Shown: positions 10,384 through 18,892 of the stretch, piece by piece
Numbering within the stretch: position 1 is the first letter of the stretch
Layout: every line of letters starts with the position of its first letter
Origin: Xenopus tropicalis
Taxonomy: Eukaryota; Chordata; Amphibia; Anura; Pipidae
NCBI RefSeq assembly: GCF_000004195.4
Contig: NC_030677.2
Coordinates: forward strand, 65,558,222-65,622,221
Length of the DNA: 64,000 nt
Reading direction: 5' to 3'
Notes under the pieces: model-generated
Databases searched by the model: none
Told to the model about the DNA's origin: nothing
What the model saw: the letters and a program-made list of their open reading frames with translations, nothing else
Position numbers and translations under genes: made by a program

Positions 10384-11920
10384 ACGGGAGGCCGCGGTAC
10401 TATTAAGAGAAGGGTTTAGGGAGGGTTTCAGGATTCCATTTCGGGAGAGGGTGGGAAAAATGGTCTTGCGCAACCTGAAGTCAGCAGCTCAGCACCCGGA
10501 CGTGGTGAGGGATAAGCTTAGCAAGGAGGTAGAGTTGGGCAGGATGGCGGGCCCGTTCAGTAACCCGCCCCTGGACAACCTGAGGGTTTCCCCCTTGGGG
10601 GTGGTCCCGAAAAAAGAACCCGGAAAATTTAGGCTTATCCACCATCTCTCACACCCAAAAGGGGAATCGGTCAATGACGACATTGATAAAGAACTATGTT
10701 CAGTGTCATATACGTCATTTGACCGGGCGGCCGACCTGGTGCGCATAGCGGGGCATGGCGCGCTGATGGCGAAAGCCGATATAGAGTCGGCCTTCCGCTT
10801 GCTTCCGATACATCCAGAGTGCCATCACTTGCTAGGCTGCTGGTTCGAGGAGGCATACTTTGTGGACCTATGCCTGCCCATGGGCTGCGCTATATCCTGC
10901 GCCCACTTTGAGGCCTTCAGCACCTTTCTGGAATGGGTCGTTAAGGTGAGGTCAGGATATAGCTCAGTGGTCCACTACCTTGACGACTTTTTCTGCGTCG
11001 GGCAGGCAAAGGCGGATACCTGTTTCCACCTGCTGGAAACACTGCAAGAAGTTGCGGCTAATTTTGGGGTCCCACTAGCGGCAGATAAGACGGAAGGGCC
11101 AGCAACAGTGATGAGGTTCTTGGGCTTAGAAATTGACTCCGTGGTGGGAGAGTGCCGGCTCCCAACCCAAAAGGTTGAGGACCTCTTGCGCGAAGTGGGT
11201 AGCTTGCGTAGGGAAAAAAAGGCTACCCTCCAGAGGCTGCAGTCCGTGCTAGGCAAGCTGAACTTCGCATGCAGGGTCATCCCGGTCGGCAGAGTATTCA
11301 GCAGAAGACTAGCGCAGGCTACAGCCGGAGCACGGGCACCACATCACCATGTGAGATTAGACAAGGAGGTCAGGGCAGATTTGGGGGTGTGGGAAACATT
11401 CCTAACTGGCTTTAATGGTAGAGTTCTGTTCCGGGCGTCAGAAACCACGGCGCAGGAGCTTGAACTCTACACAGATGCAGCAGGAAGCAAGGGCTTTGGA
11501 GCTTATTTGGCGGGCCGGTGGTGCGCAGCCCAATGGCCGCAGGACTGGGTGGAGGCAGGGTTAGTGCGCAATCTGGTCTTCCTCGAACTGTTTCCCATAG
11601 TAGTGGCCATGTTCATTTGGGAAAGAGAGTTAAGGAATAGGCGGATAGTTTTTCACTCGGACAACATGGGCGTTGTTCAAGGGATAAACAATTGGTCGGC
11701 ATCCTCTCCACCGGTACTCAGGTTACTGAGGGCCCTAGTCTTACGCTGTCTTAAGCTGAATATTAGTTGCAGGGCTCGCCATGTGGAAGGGTGCAAGAAC
11801 AATATCGCTGACGCCCTCTCTCGCTCTCAATGGGAGCGATTTCGGCAGGTGGCACCAGCGGCAGAAAAGGAGGGGACTCCTTTCCCAAGTCAGCTGTGGC
11901 AGCTGGGGGACGGCGACTAA
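10355..11920 (+). CDS. ORF2: reverse transcriptase-RNase H of YR retrotransposon
   Basis: Copies element RNA into DNA. The frame is open from 10196, but the conserved part begins with the ATG at 10355 (MLPWLDRYGKREAA), 29 nt before the ORF1 stop, so I prefer that start (521 aa). In the numbering of the longer frame (M at 10196, 574 aa), RT motifs are PLGVVPKK...FRLIHHLSHP (about 133-154), KADIESAF with Asp195, LPMGCAISC (about 227-235) and YLDD with Asp263/264. RNase H follows with Asp427 (YTDAAG), Glu464 (LELF), Asp489 (HSDN) and Asp539 (NIADALSR), so both catalytic sets are complete. There is no methyltransferase or integrase domain after RNase H. The TAA stop at 11918-11920 shares its last A with the ORF3 ATG. 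Translation probably uses reinitiation or frameshifting from ORF1. Confidence 0.92.
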   Translation: MLPWLDRYGKREAAVLLREGFREGFRIPFRERVGKMVLRNLKSAAQHPDVVRDKLSKEVELGRMAGPFSNPPLDNLRVSPLGVVPKKEPGKFRLIHHLSHPKGESVNDDIDKELCSVSYTSFDRAADLVRIAGHGALMAKADIESAFRLLPIHPECHHLLGCWFEEAYFVDLCLPMGCAISCAHFEAFSTFLEWVVKVRSGYSSVVHYLDDFFCVGQAKADTCFHLLETLQEVAANFGVPLAADKTEGPATVMRFLGLEIDSVVGECRLPTQKVEDLLREVGSLRREKKATLQRLQSVLGKLNFACRVIPVGRVFSRRLAQATAGARAPHHHVRLDKEVRADLGVWETFLTGFNGRVLFRASETTAQELELYTDAAGSKGFGAYLAGRWCAAQWPQDWVEAGLVRNLVFLELFPIVVAMFIWERELRNRRIVFHSDNMGVVQGINNWSASSPPVLRLLRALVLRCLKLNISCRARHVEGCKNNIADALSRSQWERFRQVAPAAEKEGTPFPSQLWQLGDGD

Positions 11921-12804
11921 TGGAGCTGGTGAAAGCGTCAGTCGCGGAATCCACTTGGGTGGCATATGGTAAGGTGTGGGAAGAGTGGTGGCAGCTGGAG
12001 AAGTGGGCTGGTGGTTTCAGGACCAGGGAGGACAGACGGGACGCATTGGTCTGGTACATAGTGTGGCTAGCGGAACAAAGAAAGTCAGCGGCGGTAGTGG
12101 AGAAGCGCATGGCGGGACTGGCATTCCTGTTCAAACTGTCAGGCGTAGAGGATCTGACTAAGGAGTTCATCATAAGGCAAGCAGTCAAGGGTTTAAAGAG
12201 AGGAAAAGTTTCTAGGGATGCCAGGCGCCCCATTTCATTCGAACTGCTGGAAAAGTTGCAAGCAGTGCTTACGCAGGTGTGTTTTTCCGAATTCGAGGTT
12301 CGGTTGTTCCAGGCGGCATTTGCCCTGGCCTTTTTTGGAGCGTTTAGAGTGGGAGAGCTAACCAGTAAAAGCAAAGCAGTTCTGGGGGGCCTGGCATTCA
12401 CAGACACGCAAGTCGACAGGGAAAGAGTTGTCATCAGGCTGGGGAGGTCGAAGACGGACATATGGGGAAAAGGTGCCGTGATAACACTATACAGATTGGA
12501 TGGGGGGCGGGCTTGCCCACTGGGATGCCTGCAAAGGTACATGGAGGTGAGACCAGACTTGGGTCCTTCGCTGTTGATTCACGGGGATGGCAGTCCACTG
12601 ACCCGGTTCCAATTCGGTAAGGTACTACGTCTAGGTCTACGAGCCATCGGGGTAAAACCGGAGGACTTTGGTACACACTCCTTCCGGATAGGAGCGGCAA
12701 CGGAGGCCGCGAGGATGGGGTTGGGCGATGATATGGTAAAGAAAATAGGCAGGTGGGAGTCCTTGCGTTTCCGGAGCTATGTACGGCCAGCCCTTCTGGC
12801 CTAG
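11920..12804 (+). CDS. ORF3: tyrosine recombinase (integrase of the element)
   Basis: Catalyses strand exchange that inserts the circular DNA copy. I choose the ATG at 11920 (MELVKASVAESTW, 294 aa). It overlaps the ORF2 stop as TAATG, and homology-like sequence starts there. An upstream in-frame ATG exists at 11830. An N-terminal SAM-like domain (about 1-110: STWVAYGKVWEEW...) precedes the catalytic domain. Catalytic residues, in 294-aa numbering, are Arg143 (FGAFRVGEL), Lys178 (GRSKTD), His253-x2-Arg256 (GTHSFRIGAAT), Trp279 (GRWES, replacing the second His) and nucleophile Tyr287 (SYVRP). The set is complete and no stop interrupts it. The TAG stop is followed within 20 nt by TATATAAA and a 25-A tract. 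Confidence 0.93.
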   Translation: MELVKASVAESTWVAYGKVWEEWWQLEKWAGGFRTREDRRDALVWYIVWLAEQRKSAAVVEKRMAGLAFLFKLSGVEDLTKEFIIRQAVKGLKRGKVSRDARRPISFELLEKLQAVLTQVCFSEFEVRLFQAAFALAFFGAFRVGELTSKSKAVLGGLAFTDTQVDRERVVIRLGRSKTDIWGKGAVITLYRLDGGRACPLGCLQRYMEVRPDLGPSLLIHGDGSPLTRFQFGKVLRLGLRAIGVKPEDFGTHSFRIGAATEAARMGLGDDMVKKIGRWESLRFRSYVRPALLA

Positions 12805-12810
12805 GCGGGT

Positions 12811-12848
12811 TATATAAAACAACAAAAAAAAAAAAAAAAAAAAAAAAA
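12811..12848 (+). other. TATATAAA motif and internal A25 tract between YR and hydrolase
   Basis: TATATAAA at 12811-12818 is followed by AACAAC-like bases and then 25 consecutive A (12824-12848). An A tract in mid-element could be slippage, or a scar of an ancestral polyadenylated end to which the hydrolase module was added. Both readings are inference. Confidence 0.6.
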
Positions 12849-12860
12849 GTTACACATCGC

Positions 12861-12890
12861 AGTTCTGGTTAATGTTTATGTGATTACAGG
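12861..12890 (+). promoter_or_regulatory. Candidate 3' splice site before the hydrolase
   Basis: T-rich sequence AGTTCTGGTTAATGTTTATG, with a TTAAT branch-point-like motif, ends in GATTACAG|G (AG at 12888-12889). The exon would start at 12890, the second base of a hydrolase codon (phase 1). No in-frame ATG precedes the GHSF motif, which supports entry by splicing. Confidence 0.5.
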
Positions 12891-13545
12891 AAAACGATCC
12901 GTGTGGGTGATCGGCCATTCCTTCGTGTGTTGGGCCAGACGGCGAGCCGCAGTTAGAAAGCATGGTCTGCAGCTGGGCTTTCCGGAAGGCACGGTTCAGT
13001 TTCACTGGTATGGCGTACCCGGCATGAGGTGGAAAGGTGTGGGCCTCACCTTCAGGCAGAATATGAGATCCGGCGGGCGTCCGGACATTCTGGTGATCCA
13101 CGCCGGGGGGAACGACATGGGCGTCATCCCGCAAAGGGAGTTGGTGGAGGTAATGAAACAGGACTTAGAAAAAATACGGCATGCATGCCCAGGCGTGGTA
13201 GTGGTCTGGTCGGAAATGATACCCCGGTTGGTGTGGAGGTTCGCGAGAGATTGGGCGAAGATGGACAGGAGTAGGGGTAAGATAAATAAGCTATTGGCCA
13301 GCTTCATCCGAAAATCAGGGGGTGTTGTGGTCAGGCACACAAGCTTAGAGGAACACCTGCCAGGCTTCTACTGCCGGGACGGGGTCCACCTATCCGATGT
13401 AGGTTGGGATTTATTCAATTTAGCCATAGCGGACGGGGTTGAGAAGGCCTTGCTTTTGTCGGGTGGGGGTCGTGCCATGCTTGAGGAGTCAAGCAGCCAC
13501 TCGGTGGCGGGGGTGGGGTCGACTTTGAGCCCCAGAGGAAATTAA
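12880..13545 (+). CDS. ORF4: SGNH/GDSL-type hydrolase of the retrotransposon
   Basis: A predicted lipase/esterase-like hydrolase of unknown substrate (up to 221 aa). SGNH blocks are visible in order: nucleophile Ser14 in VIGHSFV (block I), Gly in WYGVPGMRW (block II), Asn78 in HAGGNDMG (block III), and Asp167/His170 in RDGVHLSDVG (block V). The spacing and length fit a minimal single-domain SGNH fold. There is no signal peptide and no membrane segment. The last 45 residues are low-complexity. The frame opens at a GTG; with no suitable ATG before block I, I think the true N terminus comes from an upstream exon joined at 12890. Hydrolase frames like this are known from vertebrate Ngaro-type elements, where the role is unknown (membrane or vesicle exit has been speculated for similar esterases in other retroelements). 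It follows the YR gene by 85 nt. Confidence 0.85.
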   Translation: MITGKRSVWVIGHSFVCWARRRAAVRKHGLQLGFPEGTVQFHWYGVPGMRWKGVGLTFRQNMRSGGRPDILVIHAGGNDMGVIPQRELVEVMKQDLEKIRHACPGVVVVWSEMIPRLVWRFARDWAKMDRSRGKINKLLASFIRKSGGVVVRHTSLEEHLPGFYCRDGVHLSDVGWDLFNLAIADGVEKALLLSGGGRAMLEESSSHSVAGVGSTLSPRGN

Positions 13546-13896
13546 AAAGTTGCAGTTGGAAAATGAGTGGGTAACTGGGTAGGCCTGGGGTCCTCAGGGA
13601 GATGGATAATCCTAGAATGGGACTGGGATAATAGACAGGACACAGGCTCCGGGCCTGGGCTCAGGGTCAGACCTCCTTAGAAATATAAGTAAGTTGACTG
13701 CTGTTTTAATGTTTGGACTTACAAACAGTTTAATACAAGTTATGGTTGTTTACATTTATATATTTGCTGATTTATATTAAATTGTCATTAAACAACTGCG
13801 GCCTTCTCTCCCCAAATTAAGTTGTCCGTTGTCTTATTTCAGTAACAAGGGGAAGAAAAGGGGGGGCACGACAGGCTCGACGCTGCATTAGTCATG
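13546..13896 (+). other. 3' non-coding region of the YR retrotransposon
   Basis: About 350 bp, GC-rich at first (with near repeats GGCCTGGGGTCCTCAGGG and GGGCCTGGGCTCAGGGTC), then AT-rich. Two ATTAAA polyadenylation-like signals lie at 13776-13781 and 13787-13792. A T-rich stretch ending TTATTTCAG (about 13837-13846) resembles another splice acceptor. Confidence 0.5.
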
Positions 13897-13912
13897 ATAC
13901 TGAGAGCGTTAT
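13897..13912 (+). repeat. Short direct repeat, right copy
   Basis: ATACTGAGAGCGTTAT is the counterpart of 7769-7784. AT-rich, host-like sequence follows immediately. Confidence 0.55.
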
Positions 13913-14159
13913 GTTGAATATTTATCAGCATGATGATAAGAAAAGCAATTGTTTATTTATTGTACATATATAGGGTTGCCTGAACCTTCAAAGTGAAAAC
14001 AAACAACGTTCCTCCCCCAGCATTTCCAGGTGGAATAGTGGGACATACTAGGTCACTGTACCATTCTGACCAAGTCTACACCTCCGTATTTATGTGTAAG
14101 CACATCAAGGGAGGAATGCATTTCCCTTTTGCATTTTGGATTTCAAAATACTAAAGGGC

Positions 14160-14320
14160 TGATTAATTAATTCTCAGGATCACATTTGGCCTTGATTTGC
14201 TTAAAATGCTATTATTTATACAACTTTTTTTTTGGTGATTTTGTTTGGGTTTACTTGGAAGGGTTGAACTTGATGGACTCTGGTCTTTTTTCAACCCTAT
14301 GTAACTATGCATATACATAC
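14160..14320 (+). mobile_element. CR1-like LINE, 3' tail only
   Basis: GGGTTGAACTTGATGGACTC, then TCTTTTTTCAACCCTATGTA and ACTATG. This is the characteristic 3' end also seen on the longer relic at 15340-16015. It is a 5'-truncated copy without coding sequence. Confidence 0.65.
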
Positions 14321-15339
14321 TGTAGATATACTTACTGTACTGTACTTTTTATACTCATTAAAATTAATATCTAACCACTTAAGTCCTGCTAAAATTTAGG
14401 ACTTAGGTGACAAGATATTTATTTATTTTTTAAGTATAAAAATAAGTATATTTATGTATATTTATATTAGTGAAGCTATATATTAATGGTTTCCAAACTG
14501 TGGAGCTGCTCTGTTAGGGCCTGGATTAGCAGCATGTGGTCTCAGCTTCAAGGCCAAATAGGGTGAGGTATTAGGAGAATGCTTATTTCCTAGATATACT
14601 GTACCTGAAAGCCTAGTCAGTTGAGGGGAGGGGAGTGAAAATGTATGTGCTGTTGTAGATATTCTTGGAACTATGGTGGAATGACCCATAAACCAATGTT
14701 TCCTTTATCTGTAAACTTGTTATGAGCTAAAGGGAAACCTCTAAGGGGGGGCTTGAACTTAAATGGTAAAAAACAGTGAATACACCAACATAATATTTTA
14801 CATCATTACAGATTTGAATATAGACATTAAATAAATAACAACCAAATAACTACTGGCAGTATACATAGGATTCATTATGGAATTATATCATAAGCACAAT
14901 TGTGAAAATACAATGCATTTATGTTTGGGTACTTAAATAAAACAGTACAGTTGAACAGTACAGTGGTGAACTTGAAGCGTGCAACTTGAGCTTATCAGGA
15001 GTATGTGCATGTACAGAAGAACAGCAGCATCTCACAATACAGATAATGGCATGTCTTTCATCTGGCAAACTTTGAGGGACTATGGAAACATAGAGAGCAA
15101 TTTCCCAGATGGTATTTCTTTCCCACACAGTGGGGTACATCAACCTAAAAGTAATGTCAGCTTTGTGTGCATGTTTCCAGCACTTTGTGAATCAACGTGG
15201 TCGTATTGTGCTCTTGAATCTATGGAATGCACATAGGGTGTAGAACTGTGAGAGTACTTACAATTAGCAGGCATTATAAGGCTGTGTGGAGCTGTTAGCA
15301 GTACAATTTTACAATTATCAGTATAAGCTGTAGTTTTAT
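14321..15339. other. Gene-free stretch
   Basis: AT-rich sequence with short frames on both strands (14483-14689, 14919-15143, 15140-15412), none with a recognisable domain. No repeat boundary was recognised. Confidence 0.45.
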
Positions 15340-16015
15340 TTACCAACACCTTAATTGAGAAGGATCTGGGGATTTTTGTAGATAACAAGTTGCTTATTCC
15401 AGGCAGTGTCATTCAGTGGCTACTAAAGCAAATAAAGTGCTGTCTTGTATAAAAAAGGGCATTGAAAACATATTTTTTTATAGGTCCCTGGTAAGGCCTC
15501 ACCTTGAGTATGCAGTGCAGTTTTGGGCTCCAGTCCTTAAGAAGGATATTAATGAGCTGGAGAGAGTGCAGGGGATGGAAGATTTAAGCTATGAAGTTAA
15601 AATGTCAACGTTGGGGTTGTTTTCTCTGGAAAAAAGGCATGTTCGAGGGTACATGATTACTCTGTACAAGTACATTAGAGGGGATTATAGGCAGATAGGG
15701 TGTATTCTTTTTTCCCATAAAAATGATCAAAGCATCAGAGACCACCCCTTCAAGTATTGGTATCTCTGTTAATGCCTTTAAGAGGGGCTTGGATGAGTTC
15801 TTGAATAAGCATAAAATCCAAGGCTACTGGGATACTAAAAATCTACAATTAGTATTGATGTTGGTACAGTATATATAATTTATGCACAAAGTGTATAGAT
15901 AGGTCAGTATAGATTTATGTGTGTGCTTGCGTTCACTTGGAGGGGTTGAACTTGGTAGACTTTGATCTTTTTTCAACTCAACTTAACTATGTAACTATGT
16001 AACTATGTAACACCT
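15340..16015 (+). pseudogene. CR1-like LINE relic: end of reverse transcriptase plus 3' tail
   Basis: The frame starting at 15416 reads TKANKVLSCIKKGIENIFF, then YRSLVRPHLEYAVQFWAP, KKDINELERVQ and LGLFSLEKRHVRGYMITLYK. These are the conserved C-terminal motifs of CR1/L2-type reverse transcriptases. The frame is broken around 15570 (the expected RATKMI segment is missing) and after 15772. The 3' tail ends in three CTATGTAA-type units (15986-16012), typical of frog CR1. It is 5'-truncated and dead. Confidence 0.8.
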
Positions 16016-16635
16016 ATAATGTGGTTTATTTGTCTCTAAAATTTTAATATAATATACAACAATTTACAGATGTTATAATAATACAATACACAAAAATATC
16101 CTGTAAATAATAACTTTGTGGTATCTTTACCACAATTTATTGCAGGAGAGTTCTTCAGTCTGTTACTTAAATCAGGCAAAACAAACCAGTATACAGGTGG
16201 GGCAAGCATGGTCCACTTGTACTTATATTCACAAACCTAACTTTCCCTCTGTAATGGAACCTTTAAAAGTACAGTACTGGAAAGAAAGAGGTTTTACCCA
16301 TATGTATATTAATTTTATACTACACTGTAAAATAAGCTGAACATTTCTTTTGGACAAATATAAACTAAAAACATCCGAAAAATCGAATGTTCAAATTCAC
16401 CTGGTAAAAGCTTGCGAGTTTCTATAGAAGTCAATGGGAGTTGTCAAAGTCAAGCCATATTCTCAAACTCAATTTTTTCGAGTTTTCGATAACCAAGTTT
16501 TTCATTTGAACGAGTTTTCCTTATTAGTAAATAATTAGTTTATTCGATTTAGAAAAACAAACTCGAATTCACGTATTCAAAAATGAAGAGACTAGAACTT
16601 TTTCAGCATTTAAATAAATGTTATTTTTTCAAATA
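16016..16635. repeat. Gene-free, with an A/T-rich repeat at about 16370-16590
   Basis: The segment with GTCAATGGGAGTTGTCAAAG, TTCGAGTTTTCGATAACC, GAACGAGTTTTCC and TTTATTCGATTTA recurs at 43420-43640 in the same order, so it is an interspersed repeat. Its ends and class are not resolved. Confidence 0.5.
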
Positions 16636-16795
16636 CAGGTAAAGAACCTGTTATTCAGAATGCTTGGGACCTGGGGTTTTCCGGATAAGGGGTCTTTCCG
16701 TAATTTGGATCTCAATAACTTAAGTCTGCTAAAAATCATTTAAATATTAAATAAATAGGCTTGTTTTTGTTTGTTGTTTCTGGATAAGGGAAACA
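16636..16795. mobile_element. MITE family B, half element
   Basis: CAGGTAAAGAACCTGTTATTCAG, then GGGACCTGGGGTTTTCCGGA and GGATCTCAATA, corresponds to one terminal half of the family. The other half is absent. Confidence 0.6.
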
Positions 16796-18664
16796 ACTGG
16801 TAATGACAGCTTTAATTTTAATTCACTTTTGAATGAGCCTCAGCATGGAGCCATGTTTAGGATTATGTGTTTATGTATGCCCAGTCAAATTTTAAGCAAT
16901 TCCCTTCAGAGATTACACACAAACTATATGGCATGCCAGTGTCTCATTTGTGCCCTAACTTATCCTATCCTAGATCCCTGCTTTTTTTTTTTTTTGTCCA
17001 ATTGTATTTTAGTATGTACAGTACATTACAGTGGTTTAGTCACTGTTTCACAAAACAGTCCAGCTGCCCATTCAAATAATGCTCTAGGGCTGCAATATTT
17101 ATAAAAAATGAAAGAACATATGCACTGTGGATTGTGTGGTGAGGGGCCACTAAGGGTGGACTATATGGGGAAAATATTGGCCTGGTGCAGTGTGGGGTAC
17201 AATTAAGTTGTCTGTATCAATTTATTTATACAGACAGCTTAAGAGCTGTCAGTATACATTACAAACTTTGACTAGACTTATGAAAGCTTGGTACCTACAG
17301 AATGCATGCATTAATGCAATACAAATACAGGATATTCATAAAATGAATGAGTTGACTTTTTTCATGTCAGCATCCAGCTGGATGCATTTGCAGTCTTTTA
17401 AAATTGTGGCACACCCATGCATACTTCATATAATTGGGCTCTGACATTAATGTTTGGGTATAGTTACATACAGTAATTTCATAGTTAATTTGGGCTGAAA
17501 AAAGACAGTAGTCCATCAAGTTCAACCCTTCTATTGGATTCTGCTAATATAAAATTTCATAATATATCTAAAAATATTGTTTTGACAGTTTCCATAAATG
17601 AACTAATTACAAAACCAAATGTCCCACAAATAAACAAGCATAATACAAACACAATAATAATAATAACTCGTACAAACTTTCTTGTTAAAAATGACCTTAG
17701 TAATAACATATTAATAAGATATAACAGAAAAAGTCTGGGAACAAATATATAAAATAAACCTATGTTGTTTCTCCTTCTAGATATTTCTCTTTTATGTTTA
17801 AGTATGTTTTATTGAATTAAACAAAGCTGAATAATAAAAATTGTTAGGGGAAGGAATAGTAAGTAAAGGGGAGGAGAAGGGGGTCAAAAAAGGGGTGGAG
17901 AAAAAATGGAGATAGGGAAGTAGGAAGTACATTAATTCATGTAACATAATAAAAGCTGCACAGGCTACATACAAGGAAGTGGCCTGCCTTGTTATTAATT
18001 AATAAGATAATGTGGATTGCTATTGGGAAATCTATACCTGATCCAAGGATCTCAGGCCTAAAGGAATTGATTTTGCTTGTCTAGGCCATGCTTGTGAAGG
18101 CCAGTAAGTTTCCCCATAATTAAAATGTTATCACTTCTTGATTTGAATTCTAACAAGGGTAGTTGTGTTGTGAACCAGGTTTTCACAATAACTTGCTTAG
18201 TATTTGTAAAAATATTGTTTAATAAAATGTTTTTTAGTTTGAGTATATTGAAATTTTGTTAAATAGAGCATTCTCTGGATATTTAGATATATTTAGCTGA
18301 ATAGATATGTTTACATGCAGTACTGTATGAATGAATAAATATATGAATGTATATATACCATTGTGCCTAATGCATTACACCCTCTGTATCAATTAGGATT
18401 AGCTCACATTGTCCATTAAGCATTACAACAGTGAAACAAGTAGTATCTACTTCATAATTTGTATGTTGTTTATTGGGTGTGACTTGAGCTATGGGCTGTT
18501 TGTAATGATTGTTGTTCTTCTCAGATAATTGCCAAGCCTTTGCTCCAATCTCTAATATATATCTCTGTCTATAAATGATATTAACAGAGCCTTTAATAGC
18601 TTGGTGTTATAAGCTTAACTATCGTCTTAATTGGTTATATCTATATCTCGGACTGGGCCATAAT
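16796..18664. other. Gene-free stretch with a CR1 3'-tail remnant
   Basis: At about 17490-17545 the reverse complement of the CR1 tail appears (AAAAAAGACAGTAGTCCATC, then AAGTTCAACCC), a minus-strand truncated copy. A T12 run lies at about 16982. The rest is AT-rich without recognisable genes. Confidence 0.5.
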
Positions 18665-18892
18665 GGGGCAGATTTATCAAAACGCAAGTTTAGAGCTTAA
18701 TAAATAAAAACTCAAACATGTTCTATTCATTCCTATGGGAGCTTTAGAAGCGTATTTAGCAAATGGTGAACTCTAACTTTCACCCATTGATAAAAAAGCT
18801 TCTAAAAAATCCCATAGGAATAAATAGAATGTGGGTGTGTTTTTATGTACATGTATTAAGTTCTAAACTCACATTTTGATAAATCTGCCTCC
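18665..18892. mobile_element. Palindromic MITE with GGGGCAGATTTATCAA ends
   Basis: The left end GGGGCAGATTTATCAAAA pairs with the right end TTTTGATAAATCTGCCTCC. Inner arms also pair (CATTCCTATGGGAG against TCCCATAGGAATAAAT). It is a 228-bp fold-back, non-coding element of a type with TNA-like 3-bp duplications; the duplication is not clear here. Confidence 0.65.

Larger units (their letters stand above)
7769..13912 (+). mobile_element. Tyrosine-recombinase retrotransposon, Ngaro/DIRS type, apparently intact
   Basis: A GC-rich island of about 6.1 kb carries Gag-like, RT/RNase H, YR and SGNH-hydrolase frames in that order, all on the + strand and all uninterrupted. RT plus RNase H plus a tyrosine recombinase, with no DDE integrase and no endonuclease, defines YR retroelements. 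These integrate by recombining a circular DNA intermediate. The absence of a methyltransferase after RNase H and the presence of a hydrolase favour Ngaro over DIRS; this is family knowledge, not proof. The outer limits are uncertain. I set them at a 16-bp near-identical direct repeat (7769-7784 and 13897-13912, one mismatch). I did not find the longer split or inverted terminal repeats expected for the class. Confidence 0.85.

Noticed and set aside
11763..12542. 259-codon minus-strand frame opposite the recombinase
   Set aside because: Antisense shadow of the recombinase, which has complete catalytic residues on the + strand.
12811..12848. Functional end of the element at the A25 tract
   Set aside because: The hydrolase frame with intact catalytic residues continues downstream, and the matching direct repeat lies at 13897, so I do not place the terminus here.
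7824..13894. Inverted terminal repeat between about 7824-7864 and 13856-13894
   Set aside because: A G/C run plus A run and an AGTCATG word match in inverted orientation, but the intervening bases do not. The similarity could be chance from the homopolymers.
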